Shown here: piece after piece, positions 37,717 to 50,186 of the stretch
Position numbering within the stretch: position 1 is the stretch's first letter
Layout: the number at the start of each line of letters is the position of its first letter
Assembly (NCBI RefSeq): GCF_901933205.1
Contig: NC_044600.1
Location: 3,634,501 to 3,698,500, forward strand
From: Camarhynchus parvulus
Lineage: Eukaryota; Chordata; Aves; Passeriformes; Thraupidae
Direction: 5' to 3'
DNA length: 64,000 nt
Program-made: the position numbers and the translations under genes
The notes under the pieces: model-generated
Told to the model about the DNA's origin: nothing
Seen by the model: the letters and a program-made list of their open reading frames with translations, nothing else
Databases searched by the model: none

Positions 37717-39220
37717 TACTCTGTTCATCCTTCGCCATGGTGAACATTGATCACTTTCTTCTACCAAACATTTCCTGCTCCTTAGAGAGCCTCAACATTT
37801 GTAAAGAAACTTTCCTTCTTATTAATTATTATTATTTTCTTTAATTAATGGAGTTGAAAAACTAACAATTTCTAAAATCCTCTGTAACTATCATAATCCA
37901 CACAGCTTTCATAACAACTATTGAAAAAAAAATCCATGTGTGGGGTTTTAGTGCACTGTCCAGTGAAAGGTGTCTAAAATTCTGACTTTATTCTTACACT
38001 GACAGATTTGGTAGTAACAGAACTCTGGTTAGGGAAAGCTCAGATGTCTCTGCTCCTTCTCCAGGCCAGGGGCTGGAGTGGAAGCACAAACTGCAGTGGG
38101 AAGCCCCTGTGGCAGGAGTTTTGGGGAGATTTTGCTCCCTGGGATCTGTCTGGTGCTCCACGCGCAGCCACTTCCCTCGGCCAGTGCAGAGAACGTGGGG
38201 GCTCTGCTCCCACTGAACAAAGATTCCTCTCCATGAGTAATTTTCTTGCCTGTCGTTTTTTGGATAAGAAGCAATTTTTAAAATGTGTTGTCAGAAATCC
38301 ATCCCTTATGCAATAAAAAACTCAAAAGCTGTGCCTGATGACATACAAGATGTCCAGATCTGCATTGGCTCCTTCTCTGCAATCTGTTTACAAAAGTTTA
38401 AAAATGCAGCAGAATGAGTTGGTTTGTAAAGGTGCTTTTTTGAATGCTAAATCATAGCTGCAAAACTGAAACACTAAAATTTGTCTTGTTTCACTACATG
38501 AGAGTCATCTGAAACAAGTTTTATTTTAAATTGAAACATAAGATAACACAAATAGAACAGAAGAATAAAGTACATAAAGTCCATTCCTCTCTCTCTCTCA
38601 ATGGGAAGAATTGTATTAATTGAATTTATTTGAGGCTTCTGTGGTAGTTTATTTGCAAAAAAAAATCTGAAAATTATATATGTGCGATTACTATAATCTT
38701 TTCCAGAAGTATTCAGCTTAAACTGTCATGTGGAGTTTTTTATCTCATGAAAATCCCCACCAAAACACTTCTGATGATACTTTTTAACCCAAATATTAAT
38801 TGCTAATACATTTTTAATTTTAAAAGTGCATATGCCAGATATTTCAAAGTTGTATTTTGATCCTGAATGAGTAATCTGCCTTTTAGAACTCTGATGTACC
38901 TCATTTGCCATTGATGTAATGTGAGCTAAAAGGCTTAGCATATCTAAAACTAATTCAATAATTTTATGCTGCTTTTGAGATTTCTTTAAGCCTGCAAGGA
39001 ATTGGAAATTCCCAAACAGTGGCGAGGAAACACTGAAAAGAGAAGTAAGTTCTTCTGTCTGAGGTTTGAATGGAGTCATATTTCTGCTGCCTCCAGCCAC
39101 TCCGTTTTAGCCATGCTAACAAAGCTGTGAGTTTCTGGAATTACAGAAATGGAATTACAGGAACGGCAGCTGAGCTCAGTGGGTCATTGCCAGTGCATTT
39201 TGGTGGTTCCCTTTGAAGGA
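37717..39220. other. Non-coding stretch, no gene seen
   Basis: A GC-richer islet at about 38030-38230 has overlapping open frames on both strands without motifs. A short TC run occurs at about 38587-38600. The remainder is AT-rich with no recognised repeat, exon or RNA gene. Confidence 0.6.
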
Positions 39221-39450
39221 CAGTCCTTGTTCCCCTCCCAGAGAACATCCAGGGACCAAAATCCTGCAGTCCTCGTTCCCTCAGAGAGAACATCCAGGGA
39301 CCAAAATCCTGCAGTCCTCCTTTCCCTCCCAGAGAACATCCAGGGACCAAAATCCTGCAGTCCCTTTCCTCCCAGGAACAGGGACCAAAATCTGTGTCCC
39401 AGGGAACTCCCTCCAGGGTTACATAGGGGTTCTCCCAGAGATCCAGGGAC
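39221..39450. repeat. GC-rich minisatellite, about 46-base unit
   Basis: Units starting with CAGTCC at 39221, 39267, 39312 and 39358 have lengths of 46, 45 and 46 bases, and each carries GAGAACATCCAGGGACCAAA with AATCCTGCAG. The fourth is degraded, and GGGACCAAAAT recurs at about 39380 and 39446 in further decayed copies. Since unit length is not a multiple of three, successive copies are read in different frames, which explains the 178-codon open frame at 39149-39685 without a gene. The array may be polymorphic. Confidence 0.93.
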
Positions 39451-40717
39451 CAAAATGCAGCTGCCCCTCAAGGAGACTCCAGGGCTCAGCAGTCTTGTTT
39501 CCCCAAATATCCCTGCAGGTTCATGGTGCCCTGGTGTCCCCTCGGTGCCCCTGGCTGGCTCTGCTCCCATGGATTCCCAGCTGGAACCTCACCCACTGAT
39601 GGCTCCTGTTTGTCAGCACCAGGGCAGTGAAACAACAGGAATTCAGCTTACCTGGCCAACTCCAACCATTGTCAGGAATTTTTAAAATACTTCAAGTGTG
39701 GACTGAAATAGTTTTAAGAGTTCCTAATACTTTCTGTTCCATTTTTTGTCCAAATTGAGTGTTTGCGGACAAATTCCAGCAGCAGTGTGGCAGGAGGGCT
39801 GTGCTCCTCCCTGTGCCTCTGTCACTCGGCCCAAAGACCCTGGTAGTTTTCCTTGGCTTTTTTTGTCCCATTATTTGTCCTGTTTGTGTCCACCCCTGAG
39901 CCATTAAGGGAAAATCCCTCTCTTTATTACCCAAGTAACAATGGGATTTCAAGTCTGTGAGGGGTTTTTGTTTTTGCTTGTTTGGGGTTTTTCTCAGCGT
40001 TGCATGACATGGTGCTATTAGTGTTTTTACAGAGAAACAATGATGAGAGAGGAAACTGCATTCCAGCAGCAGGTCAGCTCCAGGTTAAAAGAGGAAAAAA
40101 ATAAGAATTCTCTGTCATAATTGCCTGCCATGGAAGGAATAGTGCCTGAATATTAATGTCATTTTGTACTGAGTTGTCATCTGAAATATACCTGGTAGAA
40201 GCCCAAATATACACAGCAGGGTACAATGCAAAGTTATTTACACAAAGATAAAAATACATGTGGAGGTAAAGGAGTTATAGACCATGGGCTATAGACAAAT
40301 TTAAATTCTTTGTCCTCTTTGAGGACAGGAATTTACATTATTCCTTGGAGTTTGCACTATTCCATCTGCTAAAATTCGTAAGCAACTGTCCTGATTTCAC
40401 GAGCTTTATGATATCAAGACCATTTTCACAATCAATAATAAACAAGTCAGATTTTTGGTTTTTTTATTCTACAAGCATTTACTAGATATTTTCACCACGG
40501 TCTTCCACAAGTGTATAAAAATGTGAACATAGGGATTGACACAATGTTGACATACAGAAAAATATTATTTGTTTTCTTTAAGGTAGGTAAACTTTCAGAG
40601 AAGAAGGAAATTATCATTTCTACATACCTGGCATTGTATAATTTTATAGTTATTTTCCCTTGTCTCATGTAAACTACAGAGGAATGGCAAAGGTTACCTG
40701 TGTCATCCAATCTGTTG

Positions 40718-40737
40718 AAAAAAATAATTATTTTTTT
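40718..40737. repeat. Perfect 20-base AT palindrome
   Basis: Seven A, TAATTA, then seven T (followed by one more T) make a continuous palindrome without spacer. It could extrude as a cruciform and contains a homeodomain-type TAATTA core. A chance product of an A run meeting a T run is quite possible. Confidence 0.9.
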
Positions 40738-41759
40738 TGTTCTTTTAGCCCAGGATGCTCTTGCTGGTTTGTGAATGTCCACGTTTTTCCTTGTCATTAA
40801 TGAAAATATTCAAAAAGCTGAAAAAAAATTATATTAGTCTCATTAAGGTCCCTTTCAAGCTCTAGCCATGAGGACTGAACTAGGGAAGAGTATTTTTGTA
40901 CTCCTGCACCACAAAGGAAATTATTTACACTCAACTGGGCACTAAAATGATCTTTAGAGAGCAGTATTAGGCTGAAATATAAAGATCATGAATAAAACTT
41001 CAGAGGAAAAAAGAACCTCAGTCAGTTGGTTTGGGTTTGATTTGGTACCAGCAGAAACCCTCACTTTAAAAGTGAAATATCCTGAAACACTTCACTCCCT
41101 TCTGAGAGGCAAAAACTTGAATTCTCACAGGTCTGGTTCAGATTCATCACAAGTCCTGCTGGTTGGCTGAATCCAATTCCTCCAGAAATTCAGGTGTGAA
41201 TTCCAAAAAAAGAGAGTTTCTATGCAAAATGTGTGGTGTTTGGTGTTAGGAGTTCAGGGAGCCAGTCTCTCAGCTTTCCATGATTTCCAGCTCCATCTGG
41301 GCCTGCAGGGGCAATGCCATGGATTTGGTACAATTCTGCTTTTTGAGAGGCTATTTATTTATTTATTTATTTGATGGGACATTGGAATATTCTGACTGAA
41401 CCCACATGCATCAGCTAATGCTGCTTGGGGAAGGAGCAGGGAAAAGCCCTGTGAAGTTTTAATACGCCAGAAATATTTGCTGCATCTGTAACTCCATGAA
41501 TTAAAATATTCTAGTTTTGAGGAAGATAATGTGTAGTATCTTCATTAGTGTTTTATACAGTATTACCTTCTCCAGAAGCACTAGCACTAAAAAAAATTAA
41601 AGGCAATTTAGCTGCACTAATATTTAACTGTTTTCAGCTCTAAATGTTTCATTTCTTCAACTATAATTTCATTTATTATAACAAGAACTTTAAACAAGCT
41701 AAAATTGCTATTTGCAAAAATAACCACCCTGATGAGATTAAAATCACAATTTCTCAATT

Positions 41760-41900
41760 TGCCTGTGGAAACATATTAATGTAATGGATTCTGTTCTGCG
41801 CTGAATGACAGACAGATTGATGTGTCAACAGAGAAAAGAGTTATAACCATCAACGTGTCTCTCATTGTTTGACAGTGATTTACTACTGTCCAAAAGTCTG
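41760..41900. promoter_or_regulatory. Candidate regulatory segment with MEIS/PBX-type sites
   Basis: TGACAG occurs at 41806-41811 and within TTGACAG at 41869-41875, and TTGATGTGTCA at 41817-41827 gives a third, reversed TGACA core directly after a TTGAT. TGACAG is the MEIS/PREP core and TGAT/TTGAT is the PBX half, and these proteins bind together. No repeat signature is visible here. The call rests on motif clustering only. Confidence 0.33.
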
Positions 41901-44175
41901 TTAGCTCAACTTTCAGATTGAGTTATTCAGACTTATTCTGAGGTGTCACCCCTCAAAGGCTTTGTCTGTCAGCCCCCGCTGCTGCAGGGGACCCCAAAGT
42001 CCTCTTGGAACTCCTCCTGCTGCAGGGACAGGCTCCAGCTCAGGGCGCAGATCTGGGCTTTAGAATGGCTCTGTTGCAAACTCAGAGCTGCATTTTATTT
42101 TTGTTATTTCATTTTCAGGTCTGAAAGGCATTTTTTTATATTAATGGATAATCCGGGTGAATGCTCAAATTCTGTAAAACCAGAAAATTTCTAATACAGG
42201 CATCATCAAGGCAACAGAGATCTTGGAGATGCAGCATCCTCACACTATTTAATGAATGGGTAGCCCAGGATTTTATATGGAATTAGTACAACTTTAATAT
42301 CTAAATATTAATTTCTGTGCTGTTATATCCCAAACTTTAACTCAGGCAATGGGGAAAGCCTTGCAATCCCAAATCCTTGCTGAATCAGCAGGAAGAATCC
42401 CTTCTCCTTTCAGCTGTTTTAGAGTCAAATCATTAATTTTTCTCTGTGCTATCACTGGATTTTCAGAATTTATTGCATTAGAATGCTTTCATTTACCATT
42501 GAAAATTTTATCTTTCCAATTTTAATTGTGTCTCTCTTTATTTATGATCTGATAAAACAAGTTGCTGTTAATTTTAATGCAATGAAAAGCTGGTCTTTCT
42601 TAGTTGGTTAGCTTAGTAATCTATTCGATCACCTTTGTCACTTTTACTAAAATAGATTGCAAGAAGTGTAGACTGCACTAAAAAGTAAATTTTGCAATGT
42701 AGCACTCATCAGAGTAGGAAGCTGCTTGCCTTCATTCCTAGTGTCATAAAGAAAATAGTGCAAGTATTGTTTCAAATTTTAAAATTAAAACTTTAAAGCT
42801 ATTTAAACACCTGCAAAAGAAAAGAATAATTTTGATTAGAATGGACAAGGCTGCAATTCTGTCTTTGTTTTTTTTTTCTCTATTATTTAGGTAAAATTAA
42901 TATATCCAGATTAATTGAACACCTCCCAGCCTAATTTTCCTAGTTCTGTGTCTGTGCGTTGCTTTTTCTGAGCTAGGTTTGACCAGCCACCACATTTTTC
43001 ACATCTCTTGGAAAACCATTGTGTCCTTGGGCCTTTTGCAGCCACATGACTGAATTTTCACAGGAGTTTTCTGTAATCTGTGTTGGCATTAGCAAAGGAC
43101 ACCCTTATGTCCCTGACTCTCTTGGCTTGAAAACGTGCTGATAATTACATTTGAATTGAGAAGTAAATTTAAGGGTTCAATACATACAGAGTTAACAGTG
43201 ACTTAATTCCTGTTTGCTCTATCACCCTCTGTTGCCTGTTCTTAAAAACTTGCTGGCTTTTAATGAAATAATTTGGTATTTGAATGAAGCCCATCAGGCC
43301 ACCATCTCAGTGTCAGAGTTCTGCACACAGAGCTTTCAGAGGGGGTGATTTGGCTGTTTCATTCCTAGAGCACCTTGATTTATGTGACCAGCAGCAGTTT
43401 ATAACAATGAGTTTAGAAGAAAGTTGAAATATCCACTGAATTCTCAGGGAGGGTAGGGCTGCTGAATGCTTGCCATTAACAGGACTTTAAAAATAGCAAA
43501 GTAGTGTATGAAAGCTATGTACATTCGAAATTAATGGTTTGTATTTGGAGGGGGTGATTCAGAAGTGAGGGAAATGTTCCTCAGGCTGCATTTGGGGTCA
43601 CAGTCAGGCACTGCACAGCACCAGGAGCAGTGCCCAGCACAGCCCAGAACAATTCTACAGGGCTGTTTGTTGTCCAGAGCCCCAGCATCAATTACTGTGA
43701 CAAACGAAACAAGGTCTGGAGAAGGAATTGCAGTTTCCCTCTCAAGGAACTGATTCCATTGTAATTCAGCCATCCCATCTGTCAGAGGAAAATCCAAAGT
43801 TTACAATAGCACGTGTGACCTGAGCCCTGTGTTTCTCCTTTAATGGGCCCCAGTATCAGGAAAACAATTTTATTGTCTTGTAATCTCCTAGGAGCTATCA
43901 GGGCTTTTTATTAAATAATATTCATCCAATGAAAACTATTAGGTGATAGCATCAGGTTCCAAATTACTGAAATTTTTGGGAAAATATGTGTAATTTCAGA
44001 ACACTGAAGGTTCTCAGGCAGTTTTGGTTGTCCATTGAGTCATACTTCAACTAAACCTTGGGGATTTCATTCCGCAGCAGCTGAGCTGAGGGACAGGCCC
44101 AGGATCACTCTGAGCTCTGTAGTGAGGTTACATCAAATCTTAATTTCATTTACCATCTTCAGACCACAGTTTATC

Positions 44176-44230
44176 CTTTCTGGGGAATAATAAGTATTCT
44201 ATTCTTTCTAGGGAATAATAAGTATCTATT
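44176..44230. repeat. 28-base tandem duplication
   Basis: CTTTCTGGGGAATAATAAGT with its following TATTCTATT (44176-44203) is repeated head to tail at 44204-44230 with one substitution and one missing T. It is a simple direct duplication with no sign of function. Confidence 0.9.
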
Positions 44231-45624
44231 CCACTCTAAAATCTGATGGAATCTGATTTTTCTTTCTTCTCTTTGTTTTATGGCTGTTGGATTCCTCAAT
44301 AATAACACTGGAATACTGGGCTAAGAGGAAAAAAAAAAAGAGTTATAAACTCTTGTATACAAAATTACATTTTTTGTTGTTATTTTTTGTTCTGTGCTAG
44401 TTATTCACTCATTCCTGAGTGAATATCACAGAAGTGATAACCCTACAGAGGAATTCAGTTCTTCTACATCCTTGGCACAAACTGACACATTTCCAACACA
44501 TTCCTCATTTTTCAAGCTCCTGATATTTTTTTACCTACATGCCAGAAATCTTCAGTTTTCCTGTATTCTTTAAACCAGGGATAATACTCAGGTGTGTTTC
44601 AGAGATGATGTGGAACCAAATATTCCAAAGCTGGTGGTAGAGCTGTAGCAGCTGTGGAGTCAGGCACAGTTTTCCCACAGTGCAATTTGAAAATTAATAA
44701 GGATTTGATAAATATTTATTGTCAGGGTCTTTTGGCTTAAACATCTTAATTTTTTTTTATTATATATTAGTGTCCTGCCAAATCCTTTCCTTTGACTCTC
44801 TCTGCTTTCTGTAGACTTTAAAACTATTGCCTAGGGACTTTTCAAGGGAAACCGACTTTTTTTATAAATTACCAGCAAAATGGATAAAATTTGGCATTAA
44901 ATTAAAAGACAATAAATCACTTTTTTTTGCTGTTATATTAATTATCATCAAAGGTTTCATTAACTGATTTCTTATCAGCAAAGTCAACAACAAAATTGGA
45001 AACTGGACAATTTTCTCCCATTATCAAAAAAGAAAACATTTTACAGCCTCTTTTTTCTCACTTTGTATTTTCTACAAGAATGACTACAGCATGCAGATTG
45101 GACTCTAAAGTCCTCAAATCGCTTCCTGCCTTCTTTGGTTTAAAATGAGTTGAAAAATGTGATATCAAAAAAATCTATATGTTAGTCTGAGACTGTCTGA
45201 AAATAGGCTTCTGTAGATCATTAATACAGAAATATTGAGTTTAGGATGCTGTGACCATTTTAAATAAGCTTGCTTTTTTCAATAATTATCTAATAATTAT
45301 TCAATAATTCAGTAATTATCTAATCATCCATGATTACTCTTCTTGAAGCTGAGGTAAAATTACTTTAAATAACCTCGTTTGAGATCAAAATATTTGCCAG
45401 CTGAAATTTCAGCTCAGCTTTCCTGGAGCATTTGGGCTGCTCAGCAACCATTTAATGGGAAAAAAACCCGAGCCCCACCAACTCTTTTGTTCTTCTGTTA
45501 GGAATTTTTCTGGTTCCCCTTTCCAAGGGGGGTTCAGTGCTCATGGTGAGAGGAGTTGTCTTTGCACAGAGGGTCAGCACCAGCACAGGGCTCCTGCTGA
45601 GTTCTTCGTGGTGCCTTTGGAAGG
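44231..45624. other. Non-coding stretch, no gene seen
   Basis: AT-rich sequence with a local cluster of AATAATTAT/TAATTATC repeats at about 45279-45330. No exon, RNA gene or repeat family was recognised. Confidence 0.6.
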
Positions 45625-45862
45625 AATTCACAGAATTCCCAGAATCATTGGGTTGGAAGACACCTTCAAGATCATCGAGTCCAACCCAGCCCCAACATCT
45701 CACCCAAACCCTGGCACCCAGTGCCACATCCAGGCTTTGTTAAACACACCCAGGCATGGGGACTCCACCACCTCCCTGGGCAGAACATTCCAGAACTTTA
45801 TCACCTTTCTGGAAAAAACTTCCTAATATCCAACCTGTATTTCCCTTGGGGCAGCTGAAGAG
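45625..45862 (-). mobile_element. CR1 LINE 3' end, 5'-truncated
   Basis: On the plus strand the segment runs from TTCACAGAATTCCCAGAATC through GGGTTGGAAGACACCTTCAA, GATCATCGAGTCCAACCC, GGGGACTCCACCACCTCCCT, GGGCAGAACATTCCAGAACT and TTCCTAATATCCAACCTG. This is the reverse complement of the avian CR1 3' untranslated region. The 8-base tail repeat of CR1 (ATTCTRTG-like) corresponds to 45625-45650 and marks the element's 3' end. Similarity ends near 45862, so it is a typical short 5'-truncated insertion. The open frame 45455-45826 crosses it and is not a gene. Confidence 0.93.
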
Positions 45863-48410
45863 GAGGGAAGCTTTGGGATGGGCTGATTCCCTGGATTTAA
45901 TCCACAGTCACAACGTGTCCTCATCCCTTACTCAGCTCAGGAGCTGCCACCTCACTCATTGCCCAGGAGCTGCTGCAAGAGGCCTGGGAGGTTTGTGGGC
46001 TGTAATTATCCCGAGTAATTTAAGAATCCATTTACCTTCTGCAGATGGAGATACAGTTTAATCAAATACAGTGTAAATCAGCCTTTATTAGGCACATTCT
46101 GTTGGCTATTATGGAGGTGTTAACGTTTAAAATGCTCCTGTATTAAAATGCTTCCCAGGTGAACAGGCACAGGTTTCAATTGTAAAACAGAATTTTGCAG
46201 TAATGACCAACAAAGAGCTTTTTCTTCAGAATTTCTGCTACTTTGAACAAAGACTCTTGATAATTATAATCCACATGCTGTGGTCATTCTGTAAACCAAA
46301 TTACTTCTTCAGAAAATAGTTACTGAAGTACTGATTTGGTCAATAATTAACCAAAAAATTTTGAACCTGGAAATTTGCAGCAATGCATTTTTATATTAAG
46401 ATAACAATTTCCAGATTTGCTTTTAATTACTTCAAGTGAAGGAATGCAAATCCAAATTCCTCCTGTAATTCTTTGGTTGTGTGTGAGTTGAGCTCTAATT
46501 ATATTTTTACATAGAAAGCTCTGGTTTTGGGAAATTCTGTATTAATATTATTCTTCTTTTTGGGGGGGTTTAAAATGTAAATGCTTTGTGAATTTCTCCC
46601 ATTAATGGTATAGCAAATGAATTATCCATATTTCACTGCAAGGCAGCCCAGGCTCCAGGGCAGTTCTGCAGCACAGAGGTGGCTCCACAGACCAGCAACA
46701 AAGCTGGGCTGGTGCTTGTGGAGTGCTGTGCTGTCAGGATGAACTTTTGCTTTGCACTTATGACTAAAAGCATCATTTCCTAAAGCTTTTCTAGTCCAGA
46801 TATAAGAGCATCTTCCTCAAAGTCTGCAGAAGTCTGTGGTGATCTCAGGTACCAGGTGCAGCTCTTTCATGGCAGATTCTTTGGATGTTAACAGGATATT
46901 CCCATCATGAATTGCACAACTTTATAGATGGACATTTTGGTGGGAATGTTAAGGGTTGGGATTTGACAACGTTGTGACTCAGAATAGCTTTAATACTCCC
47001 TTTTTCAGGGTAGGGAATAGAAAGTTCCTTCAGTCCTTTGAGGATCCAGTCTTTGAAGAAGGATTACACCTATTTTTATGAGGAATAAATCTGGCCTGGA
47101 GTGTCTCAGCTTGCAGAGTTCTGTGTTTGGTGATTCAGAACAGTATTTAATGATTTAATGTGCTCAGTTAGCCCCTGGCTACAGCAAAGGCACTTGTTCA
47201 GTGGATCAGGTGAAGTGGGTTCAGCTGCTCCTGGCTCTCTGGACCCAAAAGCCATGGAAAGCTGTAAATGGCAGCCCACAGGGATGATAATGACAGTGAT
47301 CAGAGCCAGAGAGAAAAGGTGGGATGAAGAATTACAGCAGGGTGGAGAGGTGCATTCCATTCTCATATGATGTATCTAAAATTGAAGTGTGGGTGCAGCA
47401 TGAGCAGGGCTTCTTCTCAAAAGCTAAATGCAAATCATCAGCTCTGGGAGATTTATCTATTAGACACTGCCCTCTAGATTTATGGTAATTGTGAGTTTGG
47501 CTTACTCTGAATCTGGAGAAAATAACAGAAATGGAAGGAATGCCAGCTGGCCTTTTTGTTCCAAGGAATTAAAAAGAAAAGGAAAAGCAAACATTCGATG
47601 GGGCTGATGGTTGTTTGCTTTCTGGGCAAAAAGCAGCATCTAATTTCCATTTATACATCCCTCTCAGGGCTGCTGCTTTCAAGCTTCCTCATGTAAAAAG
47701 AGTGGAAATAGTTTCTCAGTTCATAAGTGCCACTGCTGGGTTTTCTGGGTAAAAATGAGAGGTTTTGGCATCTGCCATGTGGTGTCCTGATAGAGCCTGC
47801 CCAGTTTGGGATTGGCTGCTGCAGGTGAAATGCAGAGCCCGTGTGGCCCAGGTGTTCTGAGTTAGTTACACAGACAATAAGGGCAAACTGGGCATTCTTG
47901 GCTAATAAAAACTTCACTCCTGCCATCCCAAAAATAAATGCATGGGGTCAAATCAAAGTCAAATCCTTCCTTTTTTAATGCTGATACTGCCAGTGATAAT
48001 TCAAATAGAAATGGCAAATATTTTCTAGATTGAGGGTTGGCCTTTATGTTTTATTGTTATCTGTGTATGAATCTATGATTTTGTGTAATAGTTTATTGAG
48101 AAATTAAATGTTATATTAAATAAATCTATGTTGCATAGGTTTGTTTAAATTACCAACCTGTGAGTAGCTCAAACACTTTTGTGTTTTATAGGTAAATAGC
48201 CAGTGTGAATATCCTCAGTTGTCCTGAATCAATGAAAGATTTACAGCTCTTCATTTTTGCAAATGACACTGAAAACAGATTAAGGAGTGGCAGATAGGGG
48301 AGCTCTGGATACTGGAAAAGAAGGACAGGGAAACAAAACTTAGTTCTTTCTGAAAAACTAGGAGAGAACTTAAGCTATGATTCTTAAAGTCCTAAAAGAA
48401 GAAGGAGATT

Positions 48411-48414
<4 letters not shown>
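45863..48414. other. Non-coding stretch; possible old CR1 trace near 48.25 kb
   Basis: About 46070-46560 is unique-looking and AT-rich, with CTTTGAACAAAG at 46241-46252, an inverted SOX/TCF-type pair. At about 48254-48271 TTTTTGCAAATGACACTG reads FANDT in one frame, which could be a mutated FADDT motif of a CR1 reverse transcriptase on the plus strand; flanking similarity is too weak to call it. No gene was recognised. Confidence 0.45.
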
Positions 48415-48448
<34 letters not shown>

Positions 48449-48501
48449 TGTTTGTTGTTGTTGTTGTTGTTGTTGTTATTATTATTATTATTATTATTAT
48501 T
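48415..48501. repeat. Self-complementary compound microsatellite (AAT)n(GTT)n(ATT)n
   Basis: About eleven AAT units (48415-48448) are followed by GTT units (about 48449-48477) and then about eight ATT units (48478-48501). The AAT and ATT blocks are reverse complements, so a single strand can fold into a long A-T stem with the GTT block as loop. The GTT block may have arisen from ATT by a point mutation that spread. Confidence 0.95.
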
Positions 48502-50186
48502 GTTCCCTCTTGCATAGCGATGGATTCAACTCAGCTGCTCTCAGGGAAAACTGTGTGATCTATGTAAGAAGAGGGGATAAAAACCATTCATTTCTTCTGG
48601 AGCACCTTGAGAGCCATTGCAGGCAGTACAAGTAAAATCTTGTATTTTTAGTAGAATTCACTCTGCTTCTTTGTATCCCATCCTGTTTGAGTTAAAGAGA
48701 TCCTGAGCTGCTTTGTTTTGAATAATGCACTGGATTCGGGGTTTTTTAATGCTTTCGTTCATATATTTATTGCAATTTATTTTCTTTTTATTTTATTTTA
48801 TTTATTTACTCTCCATTGCCCATAAGGATTTGGACTGAAAGTCCAAAGACTTTACATGCTGTGAAATTGCCTCCCTGCACTGGCTGCTTTGGGATCTCCT
48901 TTTGTGTCCTGTAAAACATTTCTTTCAGGAGTTCCCATTTCATGGGTCTGTGAGATTTTTGAGTTTTACAACTCTCAACTAGCCTGTCATGCTTGCAGGA
49001 TTTAGCCCTGGACAAATTCAGGAACTTTTTTTGTCCATCTCCCAGTTATTTCTTCCTTCAGGTGAAATATAAATAGAGCTGAGCAGCAGATTAATGTGTT
49101 GCTGAAGGCTCTGATCCTCTGCCATCATCCTCAGGAATGTTATACACGTGTTTTTTCATAACAAAACAAACAAAAAACCCTGAATATGTCATTTTTTTTC
49201 CTTTCATACTTTCTGAAAAATGCTTTTTCTATAGTCCCAAAGAAAGCCTCTACCTGCTGTCTCTGAAACTATTCCATTAGCAGCCTTTGCTCTGTGACAT
49301 AATGTTTGTCAAAGGAGAGATAAGAAAGAGAAGGAGCTTTTTGTAAAGATTGTTTATGGGGAAGGAAAAACAAAGCAGTAAAACAGAACACATAAAAAAT
49401 GAAAATTGCCATATAGTTTAATGAATATTTTGTAAAAATCATTTTCTATTCTCTTCCAAATTCATGATAGCAGCACTGCTAGCTGCTTGTACATGATTTA
49501 GCATGTCAGATTATATTGCAGCAAGCAGACTATCTACCCTTTGACCTTGAAGGCTCCTACTATGCTGCAATAAATTTTGGTTTCTTAAAAGCAGCGAGGG
49601 AAAATTCTCTTTTAGACATTTACTGAGCTTAAATACCTTCAAAAAGAGAGTCAGTTCTTTTTATTCTGCTTTGTGCTAACAGATAATATTTTGTCATTCT
49701 GGATTTATGTGGAAAAATATTTGGATTTTTTTTTTTTTTGCATCTCTGACATGGTGTATGTGTTTCTGCAGCTAAATGTCATTTTCAGCACAACCATGTG
49801 AACCATGTTAACAGAGCTTTTCCATGACAGTGTTTGCTGAGCTGTGAAAAATGTGAAGTTCTCAGTGCAGCCTCTTTCAGAACCTGATTTTTAAGTATTT
49901 CAGCTTTGTGACAAACAATTGCTGTGGGATGGAAACCTGGAAAGACACCTTGTGAAGCAAGGGAGCCTCATTTCTTCTGAATGTGTTCCTACATTCAGGA
50001 GAGCTGGAATCAGATTTTCCCTCAAGCCCAGCACTTCTCCTTTACCCACCAACCACAAAATGGTGTCAGCTGGCTCCAAAAACGCCTAGAAAAATGGTGA
50101 AATATTCAGTTTATGAAACAGAAAATGTCAAACTCTCAGTGTTTCCTTCTGTGGGGTCAGTGATTTCCTCTCAGGCTGCTGATTAT
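48502..50186. other. Non-coding stretch, no gene seen
   Basis: AT-rich, with an ATTTT/ATTT run (about 48786-48806) and a T run of about 14 (about 49726-49739). No exon, RNA gene or repeat family was recognised. Confidence 0.6.

Larger units (their letters stand above)
39451..44175. other. Non-coding stretch, no gene seen
   Basis: It holds a perfect AT palindrome (40718-40737), an (ATTT)5 run (41353-41372), a small interrupted hairpin (40303-40334) and a cluster of TGACAG-type sites at 41806-41875. No exon, RNA gene or repeat family was recognised. Confidence 0.58.

Noticed and set aside
45455..45826. 123-codon open frame
   Set aside because: More than half of it is the reverse of a CR1 3' untranslated region.
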